This document shows, one piece after another, positions 9,901-17,233 of a stretch of 64,000 nucleotides of DNA. Numbering within the stretch: position 1 is the stretch's first letter; the number at the start of each line of letters is the position of its first letter. The stretch covers positions 321,621-385,620 of the forward strand of contig JAJCZU010000008.1 of the NCBI GenBank assembly GCA_029262235.1, given 5' to 3'. Under the pieces are notes generated by a model, which searched no databases, was not told the origin of the DNA, and saw nothing but the letters and a program-made list of their open reading frames with translations. The DNA comes from Candidatus Eiseniibacteriota bacterium (GTDB lineage Bacteria > Orphanbacterota > Orphanbacteria > Orphanbacterales > Orphanbacteraceae). The position numbers and the translations under genes are program-made.

Positions 9901-10424
9901 GTGCCGTTCGCCGTCGTGACTTTCGTCTGCTGCGACGGATCCTCTTCCATCAGGTCGTGCAGGCGGCGCAGTTCGTCCGTGTCGTTCCAGTCCATCCAGT
10001 AGCCGAGCCGGATGCTCTGCTCTGTCTGCACGGCCGCGTATTTCAGGACGCGCATCTTGCAGAGCTTGATGAACTCTTCGAGCCCGTGCTCTTCGATGTC
10101 GCGCTTCGTTTCGAAGCCGAGTTCTTTCTCGACGTTCACTTCGACCCAGAGACCCTGGCAGTCGAAGCCGTTCTGCCAGCGCAGGTTCTTGCCGAGCATC
10201 GCGTGATACCGGCAGAAGAGATCCTTGTACGTGCGACCCCACGCGTGATGCACACCCATCGGATTGTTCGCCGTAATCGGCCCGTCGATGAAGCTCCAGA
10301 TCTTGTCCGAGTCCGCGCGCAGTGTGCGCAGCTTTTCGAACGAGTCGTTTTCCTTCCAGAACGCGAGGATCTCTTTCTCCATCGCGATAAAGTCGATATT
10401 GCTGGGCACTTCCCTGAACGACAT
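6969..10424 (-). CDS. ileS: Isoleucyl-tRNA synthetase
   Basis: This class I synthetase charges tRNA-Ile and carries the editing domain (WTTTPWTLTSN, near residue 270) and a C-terminal anticodon-binding region; 1151 residues is the long form. The catalytic signatures are variants: the HIGH position reads HHAW (about residue 59, in PMGVHHAWGRTYKD), and the KMSKS position reads MHKSW (about residue 697, in GREMHKSWGN). These belong to a recognisable IleRS subgroup rather than being damage. AAGGG precedes the ATG. An insertion around residues 160-205 separates parts of the catalytic domain. hisS lies 64 bp upstream on the same strand, so the two may be co-transcribed. Confidence 0.95.
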   Translation of the reverse strand: MSFREVPSNIDFIAMEKEILAFWKENDSFEKLRTLRADSDKIWSFIDGPITANNPMGVHHAWGRTYKDLFCRYHAMLGKNLRWQNGFDCQGLWVEVNVEKELGFETKRDIEEHGLEEFIKLCKMRVLKYAAVQTEQSIRLGYWMDWNDTDELRRLHDLMEEDPSQQTKVTTANGTIEGTVEQVVGQLGSPEWGGSYFTFSDENNYTIWSMLKKLFEDGKIYRGNDVVPWSGKQGTSYSQMEIIDGRKLVAHRSVFVRFPLKGRENEFLLVWTTTPWTLTSNVAAGVNADLEYVKLQAADGAIYYFANENLNFARLDKQFKEKKQWVDGVPKLKTIHQIFKERGGYEVLGTMKGAELVGWEYEGPFDELPAQNEPGGYPFTDEAAKEKGVTSANSHRVIDGGRDSMGEAVVVAGEGTGIVHMAPGCGEIDHQIGKKIGLMMIAPLDEEAKYLPGFDWLTGLDATDPETTTKILDNLKEKGFLLHVEEYPHVYPHCWRSGEELVFRIVDEWYINMDWRDRIKKIVDDVAWYPGWGRDREMDWLGNMGDWMISKKRFWGLALPIWQFEDDSFWVVGSREELKELAVEGWDEFEGHTPHRPYIDNVKIKHPETGLIGTRIEDVGNPWLDAGIVPFSTLQYNTDREYWEKWFPADWVSESFPGQFRNWFYSLLAQSTVLTDRAPFKSLFGYSTLIAEDGREMHKSWGNAIWFDDAADKMGADTMRWLYAGSKPEKNVRFGYAIGDETRRQFIIPLWNVYSFFVTYARIDGWTPGEARATSPNGGNAQLDSWIHERLDETTVEVRGALEVSDPERATLALESMLDDLSNWYVRRSRRRFWRSEADADKKAAYGALYDALVTFSKLLAPFVPFISEKIYQNLVRGFDQNAPESVHHCLYPDADAKTLDRDLLDKMRLAITVAGLGRAARSSVDMKIRQPLAIARVNVASEKAQRDLQELGGVIIEELNVKEFEVVTELSALVSYKLLPNSRTLGPKFGKEFPKVRKALSALDPVAAAASIQAGENLVVEVDGEKHEVDPADVLLQTESKGSDAVASAGGVTVAVDIELTPALLQEGFARDIVRTINNMRKDAGFEISDQIHIRYEAAGDAGEAVTNFADYIKQETLALSLEPGDGNGSEHRQQLKVGENEVGIAIQKP

Positions 10425-10488
10425 ATTGATCCCTTTTGGCGAGTGCGGCGCGGGCCGCTCGACCGATGCGGTCGTTCTCGCGATTGCT

Positions 10489-11817
10489 TTACGAATGCAG
10501 GACGCCGCGACACCATGCCGCGAGGTCTTCGATTTCTTTCTGTTCGCCCGACGCGAGTTCTTTCGCCTCGACCGTATTCGTTTCCGCGTTCACGAAGAGC
10601 ACGTATTCGATCCCCTTCGCGTCCGCGTACTGCATCTGCTTGCCGAGCTTCGCTTTCTTGAGCGCCACTTCGCACGCCACGCCGTGTGCGCGCACTTCGT
10701 CGGCGACGGCGTTGCACGCGGCGCGCTCGTTTTCGTCGAAGATCGCGATCAGCGCGCGCGCGGGCGATTTGCGGCCCGTTTCGACGAGCTTCTTCTGGAA
10801 CGCGAGATCCATGAGGCGCGTGAGCCCGATGGACGCGCCGACTCCCGGAAGCTTCTTGTTCGAAAACTGCGACGCGAGGTCGTCATAGCGCCCGCCCGAC
10901 GCGACCGTACCGAATTCCGGCTGGCCGTCCAGGAACGCTTCGAAGATCGTACCCGTGTAGTAGTCGAGCCCGCGCGCGAGCGAGAGGTCGACGACCAGAC
11001 GCTTGCGCGCATCCTCCGGCACGAGTTCGATCACGCGTGCGAGTTCATTCACGCCTTCGTCGAAGAGCGCGTTCGCAATGCCCATCGCCCGCAGGCTCGC
11101 GAGCGCTTCTGTCGGCGCCGCGCGCAGCGTCGTCGTTTCGAGAATGCGGTCGGCCATGGCGTCGTCGATTTCGTCCGCCGCGCGAAACACATCGCGCACG
11201 CCGCTCTCGCCGATCTTGTCGAGCTTGTCGATCGTCGCGATCGCGGCCGCACGTGCGGCGGGCTCGAGCCCGAAGCTCTCGTAGAGCCCCTGCAGAATCT
11301 TGCGATTGTTGACGCGAATCCCGTGCAGACCGAGTGCGAGCGCCTCGAGTGCGCGGTCGAGCACCGTCAGGACCTCGGCGTCGGCAGCGAGCGGCAGCAC
11401 GTCGCGCGCAATGATGTCGATATCGAGCTGATAGAACTCGCGGAACCGCCCCTTCTGCGGGCGTTCACCGCGCCAGACCTTCTGCAGCTGGTAACGCTTG
11501 AACGGAAACACGAGATCGTTCAGATTCTGGGCCACGTAACGCGCAAGCGGCACCGTGAGGTCGAAGTGGAGCGCGAGAGAATCGTCCTTCTCGTCGCTCT
11601 CGCCCGGACCGGCCGCGGCCCGCTTCAGCGCGTAGATCTCCTTCTCCTCGCCCCCCTTGGCGGCCAGCGTTGAATAGAGCTCGACCGCCGGCGTCTCGAT
11701 CGGGGCGAAACCGAAGCTCTCGTAGACCGCCCGCACACGCCCGATCAGGGCCTCTTCGACGATCTTCTGCTCCGGCAGCCACTCGGGGAAGCCCGATATG
11801 TTCCGTACTTTGGCCAT
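10489..11817 (-). CDS. hisS: Histidyl-tRNA synthetase
   Basis: This class II synthetase attaches histidine to tRNA-His. Motif 2 is seen in GRFREFYQLDID, the histidine-A motif in LARGLDYYTGTIFEAF, followed by GGRYDDL, and a C-terminal anticodon-binding domain. The length is 442 residues. The start is ATG 11817 (MAKVRN) or the in-frame ATG six bases upstream at 11823; the frame stays open far upstream but that stretch is low-complexity and not coding-like. It precedes ileS on the same strand. Confidence 0.93.
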   Translation of the reverse strand: MAKVRNISGFPEWLPEQKIVEEALIGRVRAVYESFGFAPIETPAVELYSTLAAKGGEEKEIYALKRAAAGPGESDEKDDSLALHFDLTVPLARYVAQNLNDLVFPFKRYQLQKVWRGERPQKGRFREFYQLDIDIIARDVLPLAADAEVLTVLDRALEALALGLHGIRVNNRKILQGLYESFGLEPAARAAAIATIDKLDKIGESGVRDVFRAADEIDDAMADRILETTTLRAAPTEALASLRAMGIANALFDEGVNELARVIELVPEDARKRLVVDLSLARGLDYYTGTIFEAFLDGQPEFGTVASGGRYDDLASQFSNKKLPGVGASIGLTRLMDLAFQKKLVETGRKSPARALIAIFDENERAACNAVADEVRAHGVACEVALKKAKLGKQMQYADAKGIEYVLFVNAETNTVEAKELASGEQKEIEDLAAWCRGVLHS

Positions 11818-11823
11818 CCGCAT

Positions 11824-12185
11824 ATAGTAGCGAAAAAGGGGTGGGGGATCGAGTGGCGCGCGAGATGGCGCGAGGAGGGTGGTGCGGGTCCTGTCGCGCT
11901 CGGGGGGAGGCTGAGAGAGCCGATCGGTCCCCTCCGCCCCTCGTCCTGGCGCACGGCCAATGGGCCTCGGGGCTTCGGGGACGACCGGACTCCCTCGCAC
12001 TTCCCGCGCGTCGTGCCCGCACACACAACCTCGACGCTTGAGAGGGGAGGAAAGGGGAGGAGAGAAGAAGAGAAGAAGGGAGAAGAGAAGAAGCGGAGAC
12101 GAGCGGGGATTGGGGCTCCGGCTGCGATCGGACTTCCTCGCGTCCCCGGAGCCACCCTGCGCCCGACTCTCGGCAGGCACTCCTG
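11824..12185. other. Intergenic region with a 65-base polypurine tract
   Basis: No gene is visible. From about 12040 to 12108 the + strand is almost purely A and G (repeats of GAGAAGAA and GGGGAGGA). Flanking sequence is G+C-rich. The transcript of the upstream minus-strand array would carry the pyrimidine strand. Similar purine runs occur in the repeat region at 59.66-59.72 kb. Confidence 0.6.
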
Positions 12186-12746
12186 CTATCGAAAGAGCTG
12201 CTTGAGGGATCCCCAGCTCGATCCCTCGGTTTGCGTTGGACCTGCACAAAGGGATATCGGAACCGAGCCCTGGAAGTTACCGGAGTTGAATGAAATATCA
12301 GTCCAGTTCGATTCGAGCTCATCAACTGCTACCAGACACTCGCACTCCTGAATCACGTACCAGACTGTTGCGTAGTGAACAGGAGGTTCGATCAGAGGTT
12401 CGCAAAAGGAGAAGCCGGCTGCACCCAGCGTGAGGCAATCGCCGGAGATCTCGGGGGGCAGGGGAGTCCAGCCGATTCGGTACAAGACGGTGTCGACAAC
12501 CGCACAAGAAGCGCACAGCACGACCTGCGCCGAGCAAAAGAATTCCGGATGGTGAAGGTAAACGTCGACTCGCACCGTGTCCGCCGGTGATCCGCCGATT
12601 ACATCCGGCCCATTCCCGAGTACGCCGTCCGCATCGAGCTCGACGAAAGTTTGTGCTGGAAGGTTCGGCGGAATTGCAAGCGTGATAAGGAGTGAAAGAA
12701 ACATAGCGAAAGTACTCATGGACCACTGCCGACGTGTCTCTCTCAT
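12186..12746 (-). CDS. Secreted SSW-tail protein, array member 5 (divergent)
   Basis: This is the last gene of a five-gene array. A signal peptide is followed by FVELDADGVLGNGPD, the array's N-terminal aspartate-rich motif, and a beta-rich body containing several cysteines. The protein ends in TQTEGSSWGSLKQLFR, the shared C-terminal tail. It is the most divergent member in the body, and its tail is not overlapped by another start codon, yet the tail is kept. The start at 12746 overlaps the stop of the preceding gene by 4 bp (ATGA). Function is unknown. Confidence 0.75.
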   Translation of the reverse strand: MRETRRQWSMSTFAMFLSLLITLAIPPNLPAQTFVELDADGVLGNGPDVIGGSPADTVRVDVYLHHPEFFCSAQVVLCASCAVVDTVLYRIGWTPLPPEISGDCLTLGAAGFSFCEPLIEPPVHYATVWYVIQECECLVAVDELESNWTDISFNSGNFQGSVPISLCAGPTQTEGSSWGSLKQLFR

Positions 12747-13276
12747 CGAAACAGTTCCTTCACCAGCGACCAGGAGGACTCTTCGGTCGCGGTCGTCGGG
12801 CCGAACCGCGCGGGGATGTTGTTCGTGAATAGTCCGGTCTCGAAATCATAGCTAAACCAAAATGTCGGTTCCGAAATGACGACCCTTCCCGGTCCCGGAC
12901 CGTGATAGAGAAAGCGGGCGCTTCCATGCAGGAGAGGTGGAAGGTACACGACAAAATCGAAAGTGACGGAAAGGACGTACCATCCTCCATCGCCGAGGTC
13001 TTCGATCGGTTGGTTCGTCCAGAGGAGTTTGTAGGCATAGGAAAGAAGCGACGCGTTGATCCCGCGTATCACGAATCCCACGGCATGATATCCCGTCAAA
13101 GGGACAGCCGGCATGACCCATGCATCCACCTGGATCGTATCCCCGATCTGTGCGATCTGATGATCGGGCCCGTTCCCGAGCGTGCCGTCGAGATCGAGTT
13201 CGATATAGGGACCAGCGGCCCCGGCTGCTTCGAAAGACAGTGTGAGGGCGAGCAGCGCGGGCAGGCACGCTTTCAT
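12743..13276 (-). CDS. Secreted SSW-tail protein, array member 4
   Basis: A signal peptide ends near residue 20 (AGAAG). The mature protein opens with YIELDLDGTLGNGPDH, then IGDTIQVDAWV, a run of predicted beta strands, a GPGPGRV turn and TNNIPARFGP, and ends in TATEESSWSLVKELFR. The alternating hydrophobic strands after GDTxxVD resemble an immunoglobulin/cohesin-like sandwich, and DLDG-GNGPD resembles a calcium-binding loop; both are inferences. It overlaps its neighbours by 4 bp on each side, and AAGGA inside its own tail codons serves the next start. Confidence 0.75.
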   Translation of the reverse strand: MKACLPALLALTLSFEAAGAAGPYIELDLDGTLGNGPDHQIAQIGDTIQVDAWVMPAVPLTGYHAVGFVIRGINASLLSYAYKLLWTNQPIEDLGDGGWYVLSVTFDFVVYLPPLLHGSARFLYHGPGPGRVVISEPTFWFSYDFETGLFTNNIPARFGPTTATEESSWSLVKELFR

Positions 13277-13818
13277 CGGAACAGCTCCTTCACCTTTGAC
13301 CAGGAGGAGGATTCGGTCGCGGTCGACGGGCCGAATGTGGCGTCGATGTTGTTCGTGAAGTGGCCGGTCTCGAAGTTCTGATTCAAGTAGGTCGTGGGTT
13401 CCTCTATGGTGATGCGGCCCGTGCCGGAGCCCTGATACAAGTACTCACCCGAGCCGAAGAGGTACGGGGGTTGGGACCAGGCAAAGCAGAAAACGGTCGC
13501 CTCGAAATACCAGCGCCCGTCCCCGAGATCCACTCCGGGCGTGTGCGTAAAGCAATAGCCCTGATAATATGACCAAGACGTAAGTGCTGCGTTGATTCCC
13601 GAGAGCGTCAATCCATAGTGTCCGATCAAGACTCCCGGCGCTGCCGCCAAACCCCAGACATCTACACTCAACGTGTCACCGATATCCGCAATCAGATGAT
13701 CGGGCCCGTTCCCGAGCGTGCCGTCGAGATCGAGTTCGATATAGAGCTCTTGGGCGGGAGCTACGTTTGCACCCAACCCGAGCGCGAGGAGAAGTGACAG
13801 CCAGACCATCCCTTTCAT
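13273..13818 (-). CDS. Secreted SSW-tail protein, array member 3
   Basis: This 181-residue paralogue has a clear signal peptide (ending in ANVAPAQ), the YIELDLDGTLGNGPDH opening, an IGDTLSVDVW segment, the GSGTGRI turn, the FETGHFTNNID segment and the tail STATESSSWSKVKELFR. It has a cysteine pair in the middle not shared by members 1 and 4. Translational coupling is shown by ATGA overlaps at both ends. Confidence 0.75.
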   Translation of the reverse strand: MKGMVWLSLLLALGLGANVAPAQELYIELDLDGTLGNGPDHLIADIGDTLSVDVWGLAAAPGVLIGHYGLTLSGINAALTSWSYYQGYCFTHTPGVDLGDGRWYFEATVFCFAWSQPPYLFGSGEYLYQGSGTGRITIEEPTTYLNQNFETGHFTNNIDATFGPSTATESSSWSKVKELFR

Positions 13819-14357
13819 CGGAACAGACCCTTCACCTGCGACCAGGACGACGATTCGGTCGTCGTCGTCGGGCCGAAGGTTGCGCCTATGTTGTTCGTGA
13901 AGGTTCCAGACAGGAAGTCATGGTCGAGCCATGTCAGCGGCTCGACTACGTTCAGTCGGCCATTCCCCGGGCCCGTGTACTGATAGGACGCGATGCCGTG
14001 GAGCCACGGTGGTGAAAAAGTAATGAAGCAAAACACTGTGGCAGTGAAAGTCCATATATTGGGGGCGGATGGCTCCCATGATGTCGTGTAACAGGTCGCT
14101 GGGATGTAGCTCAAGAAGTCTGCGTGTTTGGAATGGATCGAGAATCGGGCCTGAGCCAAAGGGCTGCACGCCGGGTCATGCGTAACCCAGCACCAGACCT
14201 CGACCGTATCTCCAACCTGGGCGAGACCGTGATCGGGACCGTCTCCGAAGGTCTGATTCAGATCGAGCTCGATGGCGTGCCCTCCGTCAGCCCAAACGAC
14301 TGATCCGGAAGCGAGCATCATCGAGACCCAAAAAGTCGTGGCGTACAACATTCTCAT
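13815..14357 (-). CDS. Secreted SSW-tail protein, array member 2
   Basis: This 180-residue paralogue has a signal peptide ending near VVWA, an altered opening motif (IELDLNQTFGDGPDH), VGDTVEVWCWV, the GPGNGRLN turn, TFTNNIGATFGP and the tail TTTESSSWSQVKGLFR. It carries several cysteines in the first half. The altered aspartate loop with the same spacing suggests that the loop is under functional constraint but tolerant. It overlaps both neighbours by 4 bp. Confidence 0.75.
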   Translation of the reverse strand: MRMLYATTFWVSMMLASGSVVWADGGHAIELDLNQTFGDGPDHGLAQVGDTVEVWCWVTHDPACSPLAQARFSIHSKHADFLSYIPATCYTTSWEPSAPNIWTFTATVFCFITFSPPWLHGIASYQYTGPGNGRLNVVEPLTWLDHDFLSGTFTNNIGATFGPTTTTESSSWSQVKGLFR

Positions 14358-14890
14358 CGGAACAGCTCCTTCACTTGCGACCAGGAGGACGACTCGGTCG
14401 CGGTCGTCGGGCCGAAACGCGCAGGGATGTTGTTCGTGAACTGGCCGGTCTGGAAGTAGTCATCCAGGTACTCTGTCGGTTCTTCCACGCGAACTCGTCC
14501 CGGGCCCGGACCGTGGTAGAGGTACTCGGCTCGTCCGAACAAGTAAGGCGGCACATATCCTATGAAACTGAAGGTGGTCGCCTCCACATACCAGCGCTCG
14601 TCACCCATGTCGACTGCAGGAGGCGCTGTCCACCCTAGCAGGTGGGTCCAAGATTCCAACGAGGCATTGATCCCGCGCAGGGCGAAACCGACGTGGAAGT
14701 AAAACAACAACGGAACCGCTGGCATGACCCATGCGTCGATCAGCAGCGTATCCCCAATCTGCGCGATTTCGTGATCGGGCCCGTTCCCGAGCGTGCCGTC
14801 GAGATCGAGTTCGATGTAGGGACCTTGCGCCCATGATTGCGCCGGGATCAGAAGCAGCGTCGTGATCAGGATAGTGAGTGGCCGGTTCAT
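14354..14890 (-). CDS. Secreted SSW-tail protein, array member 1 (first gene)
   Basis: This is the promoter-proximal member, 178 residues, with signal peptide (ending SWAQ), YIELDLDGTLGNGPDH, IGDTLLIDAWV, GPGPGRV, FTNNIPARFGP and the tail TATESSSWSQVKELFR. It has its own Shine-Dalgarno sequence (GGAGG, 5 bases before ATG). Members 1 and 4 are close in sequence, which indicates duplication within the array. The divergent gene at 15049 shares the upstream region. Function is unknown; export to the periplasm or cell surface is clear. Confidence 0.75.
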   Translation of the reverse strand: MNRPLTILITTLLLIPAQSWAQGPYIELDLDGTLGNGPDHEIAQIGDTLLIDAWVMPAVPLLFYFHVGFALRGINASLESWTHLLGWTAPPAVDMGDERWYVEATTFSFIGYVPPYLFGRAEYLYHGPGPGRVRVEEPTEYLDDYFQTGQFTNNIPARFGPTTATESSSWSQVKELFR

Positions 14891-15048
14891 GCAAACCTCC
14901 GTGCGGGTCCGCAGCAGTCAGTGGTATTCGGACACTTTCAGTATAGCACCGCTTTCGAGAGACGATGCGAGCAAGCACCGGATCTGGCCACCGGATGTTC
15001 CGAGGGCGTGTATACTGACGGCATCGAATCAGCCGATCGGAGATGCCA
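14891..15048. promoter_or_regulatory. Divergent intergenic region between the SSW-tail array and the methyltransferase
   Basis: This 158-bp gap lies between two divergently transcribed units and must hold promoters for both. It is locally more A+T-rich (for example TTTCAGTATAGC near 14938-14948). I cannot assign a specific -10/-35 pair with confidence. Confidence 0.35.
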
Positions 15049-15855
15049 ATGACGAGCAGAACTCAGCTTATTCACGCGGGACTGTGCCTTTGCGGCGCGG
15101 CCCTGGTCACACTTACGATTGTCGTGGACGTGCGGGCGCAGGCACCGCAGGGCGGAACCGAGCCCGGGCACGCATCGCAGCACACCCAGCACACCGACCA
15201 CACCCAGCACGCCGACAACGGCAAGGACAGCAAGCACTCGCACGAAAACATGAACGCGAAGTTCCTGCAGCCCGATATCGACGTGCAGGCATGGGCGGAG
15301 CGCTGGGAAGGTGAGAGCCGCGAGGTGTTCCGGGAGCGACTGGCGATCCTCGAGGCGCTGGCGATCGAGCCGGGCATGCGGGTCGCGGATGTGGGCGCGG
15401 GGACGGGGCTGTTCACGGGCCTGTTTTCGCAGGCGGTCGGGGACGGCGGCCACGTGTACGCGGTCGACATCTCGCCGGGCTTCATCACGCATATCCGGGA
15501 CAAGGCGGACTCGCTCGGCTTCGAAAACGTGACGGCGGTCCTTTCGCGATTTACGTCGGCCACGCTGGCGCCGGCGTCGGTTGACCTTGTGTTTCTCTGC
15601 GACACCTATCATCATTTCGACGATCACGCGGCCATGCTCGCGTCGATCCACAGGGCGCTCGATACGGGCGGCCGGATGGCGGTCATCGACTTCAAACGGG
15701 TCGAGGGCGAATCGAAAGAGTGGATCATGGAGCACACGCGCGCGGGGCAGGAAACGTTCGTAAGCGAGATCGAAGCCGCGGGGTTCGAACTTCTGGGCGA
15801 AGTGACGATGCCGGGCTTCGAAGAGAACTATTTCGTCCAGTTCGAGAAAAGGTAG
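15049..15855 (+). CDS. Exported class I SAM-dependent methyltransferase with His-rich linker
   Basis: The start ATG at 15049 is chosen because GGAG stands six bases before it; an ATG at 15043 would overlap that site. A hydrophobic signal sequence (about residues 9-30, ending VRAQA) is followed by a linker of about 35 residues rich in histidine (HTQHTDHTQHAD, DSKHSHEN), then a standard methyltransferase fold with the SAM-binding motif VADVGAGTGLF and the acidic strand end VYAVDIS. SAM is cytosolic, so an apparently exported methyltransferase is puzzling. Such signal-bearing enzymes are seen in some Gram-negatives; the substrate is unknown. Confidence 0.75.
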   Translation: MTSRTQLIHAGLCLCGAALVTLTIVVDVRAQAPQGGTEPGHASQHTQHTDHTQHADNGKDSKHSHENMNAKFLQPDIDVQAWAERWEGESREVFRERLAILEALAIEPGMRVADVGAGTGLFTGLFSQAVGDGGHVYAVDISPGFITHIRDKADSLGFENVTAVLSRFTSATLAPASVDLVFLCDTYHHFDDHAAMLASIHRALDTGGRMAVIDFKRVEGESKEWIMEHTRAGQETFVSEIEAAGFELLGEVTMPGFEENYFVQFEKR

Positions 15856-15865
15856 CACCGAACCG

Positions 15866-17233
15866 ATGAACACGCCCGCAACACCCGAGATCCCGATCCG
15901 CTCGCTTTCTGAAGAGATCGCGGCGGGCGATGGCCTGCGCTGCAAGGCGTGTATCGAGGGGGCGGACCGGCTGGACGCGGTGCGTGAACTTACGCGCCTG
16001 ACGGATGACGAGCGCGAGAAGCTGCTCGCGCTGCTCACCCCCGAGGACGCGGCCGAGGTCATCGAGCAGATCCCGGACGTCCAGGCGATCGACGCGATGG
16101 AGGGGCTCGAACCGGAGACGGCCGCGCGCATTCTCGAGGAATTCCCGAGCGACGAGCAGGCCGACATGCTCAACGAGCTCGACCGGGAAGACGCCGAAGC
16201 GATCCTCGACGAGCTCACGCCCGAGGACGCGGCGAGCATCCGCAATCTTTCCGCGTACGACGAGTCGGTCGCGGGCGGGTTGATGGCGACGGAGTACCTG
16301 TCGTTCGCGAAGCATATGACCGTGGCTGACGTGCTGCGCGATCTCGAAGAAAACGCGGCGCATTACGAACGCTTCAACATTCAGTATTCGTACGTGGTCG
16401 AACACGACGACACGCTCGTCGGCGTGCTTCGCATGCGAAGCCTGCTGCTCGCGCGCCGCGCCAAAACGCTCGAGGAACTCATGATCCCCGGGCCGGTCAA
16501 AGTGCACGATCTGATGCCTATGGACCAGCTGGTGGCGCTGTTCCGCGACAACTCGTACATCGGGCTCCCGGTCGTGGACAGCGCGGACCGCCTCGTGGGC
16601 GTCATCGAACGCTCGGACATCGAGCATGCGCTTCGCGAAGACGCGGACGAGCAGTACCGCGCGTCGCAGGGGATCGTCGGCGGGGAGGAAATCCGCACGA
16701 TGCCGCTCCGGACGCGCTCGACGCGGCGCCTCGCCTGGCTCAGCATCAACATCGTGCTGAACATTCTCGCGGCCAGCGTCATCGCGTTTCACCAGGACAC
16801 ATTGCAGGCGGTCATCGCCCTCGCCGTATTTCTCCCGATCATCTCCGACATGAGCGGCTGCTCGGGCAACCAGGCGGTCGCGGTCAGCATGCGTGAATTG
16901 ACACTCGGCGTCGCGCGCCCGCGCGATCTCGCGCGCGTGCTCGGCAAAGAAGCCAGCGTCGGCGTCATCAACGGCATCGTGCTGGGACTCTTGATCGGAC
17001 TCGTGGCCTATTTATGGAAAGGGAACGCGTTCCTGGGCGTCGTCGTCGGCGGCGCGCTGGCCGTGAACACGATCCTCGCCGTTTCGATCGGCGGGGCCGT
17101 TCCCCTGATCCTGAAAGGCTTCAAACTCGACCCCGCACTCGCATCCGGCCCGATCCTGACGACGATCACGGACATGTGCGGCTTCTTCCTCGTACTCACA
17201 TTCGCGTCGATGTTCCTGGCGCGCCTGATCTGA
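15866..17233 (+). CDS. mgtE: MgtE-type magnesium transporter
   Basis: The gated Mg2+ channel has the expected order: an N-terminal superhelical domain of acidic LTPEDAAEVIEQ-type repeats (about residues 45-135), two CBS domains (about 140-265), a plug helix and five membrane helices (about 280-455). The pore signature is FLPIISDMSGCSGNQAVAVSMR-like, including the GNQ of the family consensus; DxxG residues are in place. At 455 residues it is full length. Its stop overlaps the start of the next gene (TGATG), so it is probably co-transcribed with it. Confidence 0.93.
   Translation: MNTPATPEIPIRSLSEEIAAGDGLRCKACIEGADRLDAVRELTRLTDDEREKLLALLTPEDAAEVIEQIPDVQAIDAMEGLEPETAARILEEFPSDEQADMLNELDREDAEAILDELTPEDAASIRNLSAYDESVAGGLMATEYLSFAKHMTVADVLRDLEENAAHYERFNIQYSYVVEHDDTLVGVLRMRSLLLARRAKTLEELMIPGPVKVHDLMPMDQLVALFRDNSYIGLPVVDSADRLVGVIERSDIEHALREDADEQYRASQGIVGGEEIRTMPLRTRSTRRLAWLSINIVLNILAASVIAFHQDTLQAVIALAVFLPIISDMSGCSGNQAVAVSMRELTLGVARPRDLARVLGKEASVGVINGIVLGLLIGLVAYLWKGNAFLGVVVGGALAVNTILAVSIGGAVPLILKGFKLDPALASGPILTTITDMCGFFLVLTFASMFLARLI

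Noticed and set aside
12186-14890. Dockerin or cellulosome proteins, because of the D-x-D-G loops
   Set aside because: Only one loop per protein is present, whereas dockerins have two F-hand repeats, and no glycosidase domains are attached.
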